Assembly: GCA_002394305.1 (NCBI GenBank)
Contig: DGTM01000024.1
Span: forward strand, 1 to 11,006
DNA: 11,006 nt
Direction of reading: 5' to 3'
Source: Prevotellaceae bacterium UBA4336
GTDB lineage: Bacteria > Bacteroidota > Bacteroidia > Bacteroidales > Bacteroidaceae
Shown: in pieces, positions 6,301 to 11,006 of the stretch
Layout: every line of letters starts with the position of its first letter
Numbering within the stretch: the first letter of the stretch is position 1
Notes under the pieces: generated by a model
The model's database searches: none
What the model saw: the letters and a program-made list of their open reading frames with translations, nothing else
What the model was told of the DNA's origin: nothing
Made by a program: the position numbers and the translations under genes

Positions 6301-6918
6301 GACGGCGACGTAGTCATCAACGTCAAATACGACGTCAAGTCCGGTCGCGAGAACCGGACCACCGTTCCTGTCGAGACAACCTACATTATCTACAATGACG
6401 GAAGCATTGCCGTCCAAAGCACCTTCGGCAACGAGAACAACAAGGACTTCAGCCGCCTGGGCCTCATCGCAGCCCTCGACCCGCGCCTTGGCAACGTCGA
6501 GTGGCTCGGTCGCGGCCCTCATGAGAACTATCCCGACCGCAAGACCTCGGCCTTCATGGGTGTGTGGAACGGCACCGTCAACGGCATGACCGAGGAGTAC
6601 GAGAAGCCCCAGAGCATGGGCGAGCGCTGCGACGTGCAGTGGGTGACCTTCACCGACGATAAGGGCAAAGGCATCCGCATCCAGACCACAGACGGCAACC
6701 TCTCCTTCAGCGCCCTGCACTACACGGACGAAGACCTCTGGCAGACGAAGTACAAGCACGAGCTGAGCAAGATACATCGTCCCGAGATTATCCTGCACCT
6801 CGATGCTGCCATGCGCGGCCTCGGCAACGCCAGCTGCGGCCCCGGCCCGCTGCCTAAGTACGAGCTACAGGAGAAGAGCTACAGCTACGCCTTCGTCATC
6901 GAGCCGATAAAAAGGTGA
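3310..6918 (+). CDS. Secreted GH2 beta-galactosidase with N-terminal ricin-type domain
   Basis: This 1202-residue LacZ-type enzyme should hydrolyse terminal beta-galactosides in the periplasm or at the envelope. A signal peptide ends at AFA-Q (about residue 28). Residues about 30-170 form a ricin-B-like trefoil with repeats ending QVWRI (W68), QQWLI (W116) and VQWRL (W163). The GH2 sugar-binding domain spans about 220-415 (RMSGIHRDVYL at its end), an Ig-like domain about 435-520, and the TIM barrel begins at YGFRKIENRDGR (about 525). The acid/base is Glu653 in SMGNECGGG and the nucleophile is Glu715 in LCEYAHAMGN. The C-terminal LacZ domain 5 (about 925-1195) holds WLGRGPHENYPDR. The frame is open upstream to 3178, but the promoter at 3252-3282 and the signal peptide fix ATG 3310. 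Two 7-bp tandem arrays lie inside the gene. The enzyme class is firm, the natural substrate unknown. Confidence 0.95.
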   Translation: MTRRILAVLCTLLGTCSMFNVQCSMAFAQNYDPNQGYRLEIGDGLALDNQNGTITFSPVNKKSQTQVWRIQKSDRQGYWCFYSPSTEVALDNGNHGTQEGEVLTWDLNPSNPNQQWLIKETGAETITLTCAAGGLKLGYNDNCQPGGHVWQMKATDASEYVQWRLVKTNLKVEAQSSVAKSGNDWENEAVFGINKEPGRATMLLYRGEKEMKSDEAYQKPWLHPNSSLRLLLSGQWQFNWVPKPEDRPIDFYKTSFDASAWKTIPVPSCWEMQGYGTPIYTNVTYPFKNQPPFIRGQEGYTVLQEPNAVGSYRRTVKVPAEWDGREIYLHFNGIYSAAYVWVNGQKVGYTQGPNNDSEFDVTRYIKPGTENLVCVEVYRWSDGSYLEDQDMFRMSGIHRDVYLEARQKLHVQDVRLRSMIGGRGRGNGQWSMVNGQWKPSRAFLGIDIALQNLGKKADARIDVELVNPAGKTVQTAILQVSDIEKGIRHGEFTLEVQNPELWTAETPNLYTVNISVGGDVYTQKYGFRKIENRDGRVFINGRRVMFKGADRHDTHPVYGKAVPVESMIEDILLMKRYNLNTVRTSHYPNDPRMYALYDYYGLYIMDEADVECHGNHSLSKNPKWEAQYVDRQQRMVLRDRNHPCVIFWSMGNECGGGSNFVAAKKAIQELDDRLIHYEGMNEVADMDSRMYPNLPNMISLDRDEKLQGRPFYLCEYAHAMGNAIGNLQEYWDYIEFESQRMIGGCIWDWVDQSLCKWGEPKTNMYYGGGFGDYPNDNDFCCNGIITADRHVTPKLLEVKKVYQYVDFKLTGDKKIRIRNRYCFTPLSQFTFHYSLLRDGRMIKSGTASLPEVLPGDSCFIDLPCEMPTGEGLYHLNVSLRLKEATRWAEAGHEVACEQLLLRDGKPTLMAAAKANGALQVEEKNQQIRVTSEGFAFAVSTQTGAVTELSYDSKPIIVSGDKVPFGNLTFNGFRSISNDRRNNFRSDFSAPKTTLEQKDGDVVINVKYDVKSGRENRTTVPVETTYIIYNDGSIAVQSTFGNENNKDFSRLGLIAALDPRLGNVEWLGRGPHENYPDRKTSAFMGVWNGTVNGMTEEYEKPQSMGERCDVQWVTFTDDKGKGIRIQTTDGNLSFSALHYTDEDLWQTKYKHELSKIHRPEIILHLDAAMRGLGNASCGPGPLPKYELQEKSYSYAFVIEPIKR
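3358..3385 (+). repeat. Heptad tandem repeat in the signal-peptide coding region
   Basis: The unit TCAATGT occurs three times (3358-3364, 3365-3371, 3372-3378), followed by TCAATGG (3379-3385). Because 7 is not a multiple of 3, the array is read as a 7-residue peptide period, SMFNVQC then SM, spanning the end of the signal-peptide hydrophobic core. Gain or loss of one unit would shift the frame and abolish the enzyme. Confidence 0.9.
4585..4620 (+). repeat. Heptad tandem repeat inside the GH2 linker
   Basis: The unit GGTCAAT occurs four times without error (4591-4618), preceded by a degenerate GGTAAT and followed by GG. It is read as GNGQWSMVNGQWK, again a 7-residue period, at about residues 425-437. 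It falls between the sugar-binding and Ig-like domains, a surface linker where an insertion is tolerated. The unit differs by one base (rotated TCAATGG against TCAATGT) from the array at 3358-3385. One unit more or less would break the frame. Confidence 0.9.
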
Positions 6919-6946
6919 AAAAGTGAAAAGGTAAAAAGGTGAAAAA
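6905..6946 (+). repeat. A-rich GGTGAAAA tract across the GH2 stop
   Basis: Imperfect units of 7-9 nt built from AAAAGGTG and AAAAAGTG run through the beta-galactosidase stop codon (6916-6918) up to the next gene. A shorter tract of the same type (GAAAAGGTGAAAAG) follows the oxidoreductase stop at 10809-10822. Slippage here would change the C-terminus of the enzyme or the spacing to the next gene. Confidence 0.6.
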
Positions 6947-6956
6947 AGCAAGGACG

Positions 6957-7244
6957 ATGAATACAGATAAAGCAACACTCGATGGAGCTGGCAAGGAGTC
7001 TCCCTTTAAGGGAGATTCAGAGGGTCTTTCCCTCGAGGAACAAGTGGAACGCATTCGCCGCAAGCGGGCACGAAGCCACGACTACACCCAGGCCCGGACG
7101 GTGCTCAACGCACTGTTCCTCGCCTTGGCCGCCGTCGGACTGGGCATGTACTTCTTCGGCTCTGCAAACCACGTGCCGGCCCTCTGCGTCATCGCCGCCG
7201 GCATGGTGCTCAAGGTGGTGGAATTCATACTGCGCATTCTCTGA
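6957..7244 (+). CDS. Small two-helix inner-membrane protein, function unknown
   Basis: This 95-residue protein (from ATG 6957) has a charged cytoplasmic segment with helix-forming residues (LEEQVERIRRKRARSHDYTQAR, about 26-47) and two hydrophobic helices at about 49-67 (LNALFLALAAVGLGMYFFG) and 73-92 (VPALCVIAAGMVLKVVEFIL). A GTG at 6939 would add six residues (MKKART), but it falls inside the A-rich repeat, so I prefer the ATG. Residues 15-24 (SPFKGDSEGL) come from the G-tract palindrome. The conserved-looking part may begin only at LSLEEQ. The gene sits 38 nt after the GH2 stop and ends 4 nt before the porin start, so it is probably co-transcribed and may work with the porin. I recall similar proteins beside putative porins in Prevotella, but no function is known to me. 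Confidence 0.8.
   Translation: MNTDKATLDGAGKESPFKGDSEGLSLEEQVERIRRKRARSHDYTQARTVLNALFLALAAVGLGMYFFGSANHVPALCVIAAGMVLKVVEFILRIL
6999..7027 (+). repeat. G-tract palindromic repeat, copy 2, in frame in the small membrane protein
   Basis: TCTCCCTT, T, AAGGGAGA (6999-7015) is a 17-base perfect palindrome around a central T, followed by TTCAGAGGGTCT. It is read as SPFKGDSEGL, in the same frame as copy 1 (SPLWGETEGG). Most differences between copies fall in paired positions and keep the stem. Confidence 0.75.
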
Positions 7245-7248
7245 CGTC

Positions 7249-9507
7249 ATGAAAAGAATCTGCTGCATAATGCCGCTCCTCCTGTGCCTCGTGCTCTCCT
7301 CCAAGGCACAGGTCGAGACCCTCGACCGCTACGGGAATCCGATAAGGAACGACGGGCAGACGCTCGACGGCAACCCGCTGAACCCCGAGTTCGGCACTTA
7401 CGAGGACGGCGCAGGCAACCGCACCACCTGGGGGCGCGACACGACGCGGACCAGCACGCAGAAGAAGATACCCATCGGACAGTTCCAATGGATACTGGAG
7501 CCGAGGCTCGGCACCGTGGTCGATGCCGAGAACAACGACACCGTGGTACACGACTTCCAGAAGTGGAACGACACCGGCGGCTTCGCGGGCGAGTACAGCC
7601 ACCTGGGCAATATGGGTGCTCCCCGACTGAACCGCATCTACTTCAACCGGCCCACGTCCGACGAGTTCCTCTTCCTGCAACCCTTCGACTTCTTCCGCGG
7701 CTCGCTGCAAGACTTCCGCTACACCAATACGAAGAGTCCCATCACCAACCTTGCCTACCACTCCTGCGGCAACAAGCAGATAGGCGAGGACCGCGTGCGG
7801 GGCTATTTTGCCACGAACATCAACAAAGAGGCCGGACTGGGCTTCAAGATTGACTACAGCTACGGCACGGGCTACTACTACGCCCAGCCCAACAGCATGT
7901 TCGGCACCACCTTCTACGGCTACTACCGCGGCGAACGCTACAACGTGCATGCCTATGCCGGCGTCAACCACTTGAAGATGGGCGAGAACGGCGGCATCGA
8001 GGATGACCGCTACATCGAGGACCCGCTCAGCTTCAGGCAGACCTACACCTCCGAGAACATCCCCACCATGCTCAGCCAGACGTGGAACCGCAACCACGAA
8101 CAGCACTTCTACCTGACGCACCGCTACAACATCGGCTTCACACGACTGCTCGAAGTGCCCGACTCGCTGAAGCCCACGCCGCCATCCGAGGCCCTGCTCC
8201 TGGCCGAACTGCCCGACAGCGTCAAGAACATGCTCAACGCAGACTCCGTAGCCCGCAAGGTGATGGTCGACTCGCTCATGCAGAAATGGAACAAGGACAA
8301 TCCGCCGCCACACGAGTTTGTCCCCGTCACAAGCATCATCCACACCTTCGACCTCAGCAACCTCAAGCACGAGTACCTGGCACACAACACCACAAGCAAC
8401 TACTACACCAACCACTACTATGGCGACTGGAATGCCGTGGAGGACGTCACGCGGGCACTCTCCGTGCGCAACACCTTCGGCGTCGCCCTTCGCGAAGGCT
8501 TCAACAAGTGGGCACAGATGGGCATCACCCTGTTCGGCACACACAAGCTGCGCTCCTACAAGCTGATGGACGGGCTGGGCGGCCACACGCCCTATACGGA
8601 GAACGACGTGTCGGTGGGCGGCGAGGTGGCCCGCACACAAGGCAACGTCTTCCACTACAACGCCTCGGGCGAAGTGTGGCTCATCGGCCCACATGCAGGC
8701 GACCTCGACATCAAGGGTAGCACCAACCTGGACCTTCGCCTTGGACGGATGGACAGCCTGCAGGCCGACGTGAACGTCAACTTCGCGCACAGCAAACCGT
8801 CCTTCTTCTTCCGCCACTACCATTCGCAGAGCACCTGGTGGGACAACGACGACCTGAGCCGCGAAGTGCGCCTCAAGGTGTTTGGCACGCTGCGCCTGAG
8901 GAAGCTCGGCACACGGCTGAACATCGGCTTCGAGAACACATCGAACTACACCTACTTCAGCATGGAGAACACGCTACGCGAGAATGCCGAAGCAAACAGT
9001 CTGACACCCACCGACTTCAGCCACGCCGTAAGCGTCAGACAGACGGGCAGCGTACAAGTATTCGGCGCCACGCTCGCGCAGGACCTCAAATGGAAGTTCA
9101 TCCACCTGGACAGCCAGGTCAGCTACCAGACAAGCACCGACCAGGACGCCCTGCCCCTGCCCGCGTTCAACGCCTACACGAACTTCTACCTGCTCTTCCG
9201 CATGGGCATCAGGAAAATCCTGCGCGTACAGATAGGCGGCGACCTGCGCTACTTCACGTCGTACTATGGCCCCGACTACAGCCCCTCCATCCAGCAGTTT
9301 GCCGTGCAGGACGCGAGCCACGAAAGGATGAAGGTGGGCGGCTACCCCATCATCGGAGCCTATGCCAACCTGCACCTCAAGCACTGCCGCATCTACGTCA
9401 ACTTCCGGCACGTCAACGCAGGCTCCGGCCACGCCTTCCTCGTACCGCACTACCCCATCAACCCCATGACCATCAACATGGGACTGAGCTGGAACTTCTT
9501 CAACTAA
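7249..9507 (+). CDS. Putative outer-membrane porin (Bacteroidetes Porin_10-like)
   Basis: This 752-residue protein has a signal peptide MKRICCIMPLLLCLVLSSKA cut before Gln21. It is followed by a polar N-terminal region and a long series of alternating aromatic and polar strands (IDYSYGTGYYY, FYGYYRGERYNVHAYAGV, then INMGLSWNFFN at the end). The aromatic residues at the extreme C-terminus fit the beta-barrel assembly signal. This pattern, size and the PRLNRIYFNRP and FLFLQPFDFF stretches fit the family annotated as putative porin in Bacteroidales; the barrel should lie in the outer membrane as a passive channel. The ATG at 7249 directly precedes the signal peptide. The frame is open upstream to 6982, but that stretch overlaps the small membrane protein and does not look like protein. 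It is probably the last gene of the operon. Cargo is unknown; beta-galactosides are a guess from context. Confidence 0.85.
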   Translation: MKRICCIMPLLLCLVLSSKAQVETLDRYGNPIRNDGQTLDGNPLNPEFGTYEDGAGNRTTWGRDTTRTSTQKKIPIGQFQWILEPRLGTVVDAENNDTVVHDFQKWNDTGGFAGEYSHLGNMGAPRLNRIYFNRPTSDEFLFLQPFDFFRGSLQDFRYTNTKSPITNLAYHSCGNKQIGEDRVRGYFATNINKEAGLGFKIDYSYGTGYYYAQPNSMFGTTFYGYYRGERYNVHAYAGVNHLKMGENGGIEDDRYIEDPLSFRQTYTSENIPTMLSQTWNRNHEQHFYLTHRYNIGFTRLLEVPDSLKPTPPSEALLLAELPDSVKNMLNADSVARKVMVDSLMQKWNKDNPPPHEFVPVTSIIHTFDLSNLKHEYLAHNTTSNYYTNHYYGDWNAVEDVTRALSVRNTFGVALREGFNKWAQMGITLFGTHKLRSYKLMDGLGGHTPYTENDVSVGGEVARTQGNVFHYNASGEVWLIGPHAGDLDIKGSTNLDLRLGRMDSLQADVNVNFAHSKPSFFFRHYHSQSTWWDNDDLSREVRLKVFGTLRLRKLGTRLNIGFENTSNYTYFSMENTLRENAEANSLTPTDFSHAVSVRQTGSVQVFGATLAQDLKWKFIHLDSQVSYQTSTDQDALPLPAFNAYTNFYLLFRMGIRKILRVQIGGDLRYFTSYYGPDYSPSIQQFAVQDASHERMKVGGYPIIGAYANLHLKHCRIYVNFRHVNAGSGHAFLVPHYPINPMTINMGLSWNFFN

Positions 9508-9508
9508 G

Positions 9509-9534
9509 AGACCCCCTGAGCCCCTTTAGGGGGA
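9509..9534 (-). repeat. G-tract palindromic repeat, copy 4, reversed, after the porin stop
   Basis: Immediately after the porin TAA, a run of five C, then TGAG and CCCCT TT AGGGG (9521-9532), is the reverse complement of the element seen in three N-termini. Here it is non-coding. Its 5-bp G+C stem followed by AT-rich sequence could act as a transcription stop for the operon, although the tail is not a clean U run. Confidence 0.65.
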
Positions 9535-9546
9535 ATATAATAATTT

Positions 9547-9738
9547 AAGTTTCGGAAGTTATAGAATGAAGTTAAATAAGAAGTTCTTGGATGCTTTAGC
9601 ACCAAGGCGCGATTGTAGTCGCGGAAGAAGCACTGCGTGCTGGACGATACAATGGGGATGCAAAAGCTATCGTCCTGTGCGTAGCATATAACTTCCACGA
9701 GCGAAGCGAGTTTACTTCCTCTTTTACTTCCGAAAGTT
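9547..9738. mobile_element. MITE-like structured repeat, about 190 bp, no transposase
   Basis: The ends are 13-bp inverted repeats with one mismatch: AAGTTTCGGAAGT at 9547-9559 against ACTTCCGAAAGTT at 9726-9738. Inside are four consecutive hairpins: 9586-9606 (8 bp, one bulge), 9608-9623 (CGCGA/TCGCG), 9629-9641 (AGCAC/GTGCT) and 9642-9675 (GGACGATA/TATCGTCC). The AT-rich 8-mer ATAATAAT flanks both sides (9537-9544 and 9742-9749) and might be a target duplication, although such sequence is low in complexity. The right part recurs at 1-97. No meaningful protein is encoded, so it would have to be moved by a transposase elsewhere. It fills most of the 255-bp spacer before the oxidoreductase. 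Confidence 0.6.
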
Positions 9739-9762
9739 GAAATAATAATATATGACATAGAC

Positions 9763-10806
9763 ATGGAACAACAACCCTCCTCTACATCCTCTTCCCTCCC
9801 CCTAAAGGGGGCAGGGGGGTCTTTCTATAGAGAGATTCGCTGGGGCTTCATCGGCTGCGGTGAAGTCACCGAAAAGAAGAGCGGCCCGGCATTCAACCTC
9901 GTGCCAGGGTCGCGCATACAGGCCGTGATGAGCCGCAGCAAGGAGAAAGCACGTTCCTACGCCGAGCGGCACGACATACCGCGCTGGTACACCGACGCCC
10001 AGCAGCTCATCAGCGACCCCGACGTCAACGCCGTCTACATCGCCACGCCGCCCTCCTCGCATGCCACCTACGCCATCATGGCAATGAAGGCGGGCAAGCC
10101 CGTCTATGTGGAGAAGCCCCTGGCAAGCAGCTACATCGACTGCCAGCGCATCAACCGCGTCAGCGAGCAGACACACATCCCCTGCTTCGTGGCCTACTAC
10201 AGGCGCCGCCTGCCCTACTTCCTGAAAGTGAAGGAGCTGGTGGAGAGCGGAGCCATCGGCAAGGTCACGTCCGTGCAGATACGCTTCGCCTGTCCGCCGC
10301 GCCTGCTCGACTACAACAGCACGGCCCTGCCCTGGCGCGTGCAGCGCGACATAGCCGGGGGCGGCTACTTCTACGACCTGGCGCCCCACCAGATAGACCT
10401 CCTGCAGGAGATATTCGGCCCGATTGTCAGGGCGAGCGGCTTCAGCACCAACCGCGCCGGACTCTACGAGACGGAGGACACCGTGAGCGCCGCCTTCCAG
10501 TTTGCCGACGGGCTGACGGGCAGCGGCTCCTGGTGCTTTGTCGGCCACGAGAGCGCCCGCACCGACCGCATCGAACTGATGGGCGAAGGCGGCAGGCTGC
10601 ACTTCTCGGTCTTCACCTACGAACCCATCGTCCTCTACGGCGAAGGCGGCAGGCAGGAGTTTCTGCCCGAGAACCCCGAGCACGTACAGCTCCCCCTCAT
10701 CCGCGACGTCGTGGAGCACCTGCAGCAGAGCGGCACCTGCACCGTGGACAGCATCAGCGCCACGAGCGTCAACTGGGTGATGGACCGCATCCTGGGGAAA
10801 ATATAA
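9763..10806 (+). CDS. Gfo/Idh/MocA family NAD(P)-dependent oxidoreductase
   Basis: This 347-residue cytosolic protein should oxidise or reduce a sugar, inositol or related hydroxy compound with NAD(P). The Rossmann fold starts at IRWGFIGCGEVTEKK, with the glycine motif at G31-C-G33. The family motif EKP is at residues 117-119 (VYVEKPLA). The C-terminal alpha/beta domain has GGGYFYDLAPHQIDLL with D205 and H209, the usual catalytic D-x3-H. The fold needs nothing before about residue 24. The preceding residues (MEQQPSSTSSSLPLKGAGGSFYR) include a G-tract palindrome, and the start at ATG 9763 is chosen because no closer start codon exists. It is apparently transcribed alone, after the MITE-like spacer. 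The substrate cannot be read from the sequence. Confidence 0.93.
   Translation: MEQQPSSTSSSLPLKGAGGSFYREIRWGFIGCGEVTEKKSGPAFNLVPGSRIQAVMSRSKEKARSYAERHDIPRWYTDAQQLISDPDVNAVYIATPPSSHATYAIMAMKAGKPVYVEKPLASSYIDCQRINRVSEQTHIPCFVAYYRRRLPYFLKVKELVESGAIGKVTSVQIRFACPPRLLDYNSTALPWRVQRDIAGGGYFYDLAPHQIDLLQEIFGPIVRASGFSTNRAGLYETEDTVSAAFQFADGLTGSGSWCFVGHESARTDRIELMGEGGRLHFSVFTYEPIVLYGEGGRQEFLPENPEHVQLPLIRDVVEHLQQSGTCTVDSISATSVNWVMDRILGKI
9797..9822 (+). repeat. G-tract palindromic repeat, copy 3, in frame in the oxidoreductase
   Basis: CCCCCTAAAGGGGG (9798-9811) followed by CA and six G. It is read as LPLKGAGGS, in the same frame as copies 1 and 2 but about two residues shorter between stem and G run. It lies ahead of the Rossmann fold and so forms a dispensable N-terminal extension. 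Confidence 0.75.
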
Positions 10807-10876
10807 TTGAAAAGGTGAAAAGCCTAAAATCCGCAGATGATTTTTCGAGTGTCTGATTTAGCCCTTGCTTGGGAAG

Positions 10877-10970
10877 ATTCTGTCTAATTCTGGCCTCAGA
10901 AGCGCTTGACCTGATAGCCTATCAGCCTACTGCGAAGTCCTTGGTGGGAGTCGATTACAGAAGACAGAAT
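10877..10970. repeat. Long imperfect inverted repeat in the right-hand spacer
   Basis: ATTCTGTCT (10877-10885) plus TTCTG (10888-10892) pairs with CAGAAGACAGAAT (10958-10970); the two right-hand pairing blocks share A10962. The arms enclose 65 nt that contain the perfect palindrome CTGATAG-C-CTATCAG (10911-10925). The 10807-11006 stretch has no convincing gene in any frame. The structure could be a regulatory RNA, an operator or a degenerate mobile-element end, and cannot be resolved because the window stops here. Confidence 0.5.
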
Positions 10971-11006
10971 ACGGTCAAATTTGTCCAAAACGAAAAATAT
11001 TCCGCC

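Noticed and set aside
6982..7248. 89-residue N-terminal extension of the porin frame
   Set aside because: It overlaps the small membrane protein almost completely, is rich in Ser/Cys/Trp from GC bias, and would bury the clear signal peptide at 7249.
7225..8823. 532-residue open frame on the minus strand opposite the porin
   Set aside because: Its Val/Ala/Glu/His-rich composition is the usual antisense shadow of a GC-rich gene; no domain or start signal. The same applies to 3379-4596, 4750-5985 and 6100-6798.
9504..9764. 86-residue minus-strand frame in the spacer
   Set aside because: It lies over the MITE-like hairpins and inverted ends; its sequence is explained by the repeat rather than by a gene.

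Overview
The window reads as chromosomal DNA of a Bacteroidales bacterium, most likely Prevotellaceae. Four things point there: Bacteroidetes-type promoters (a TTTG box, about 19 nt, then TAnnTTTG) with no clear Shine-Dalgarno sequences; lipoprotein signals followed by acidic residues; a Bacteroidetes-style outer-membrane putative porin; and short repeats that translate as SMFNVQC-, NGQWSMV- and SPLxGExEGG-like strings, which I recall from Prevotella-type proteomes. Coding DNA is GC-rich and the spacers are AT-rich. No phage, CRISPR, rRNA or tRNA is visible.

Layout: (1) 1-137, right end of a dispersed repeat and a degenerate heptad tract in front of udk. (2) 138-1870, uridine kinase overlapping by 4 nt a lipoprotein lytic transglycosylase of the MltF type, which starts with TTG and appears to have lost the second lobe of its solute-binding domain. 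(3) 2046-2519, an intact MntA-type minimal nucleotidyltransferase followed by a broken C-terminal remnant of its HEPN partner: a decayed toxin-antitoxin locus. (4) 2549-2962, a small surface-type lipoprotein on the minus strand. (5) 2963-3309, a divergent control region with two facing promoters that share a 13-bp inverted sequence, plus a long foldable element that would lie in the leader of the minus-strand transcript. (6) 3310-9507, a probable three-gene operon: a secreted GH2 beta-galactosidase with an N-terminal ricin-type trefoil, a 95-residue two-helix membrane protein and a large putative porin. Together these suggest periplasmic or envelope breakdown of beta-galactosides, although the porin's cargo is unknown. 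(7) 9508-9762, a spacer almost filled by a roughly 190-bp MITE-like element whose right end recurs at 1-97. (8) 9763-10806, a Gfo/Idh/MocA oxidoreductase. (9) 10807-11006, non-coding, with one long inverted repeat.

The genes are mostly ordinary. The unusual content is the repeats: a G-tract palindrome carried in the same reading frame near the N-termini of three unrelated proteins (and in reverse after the porin stop), 7-bp tandem arrays inside the beta-galactosidase gene, and the MITE-like element. The best candidate for something undescribed is the foldable leader or small RNA at about 3049-3163, followed by the in-frame palindromes. I see no convincing new multi-gene defence or metabolic system.
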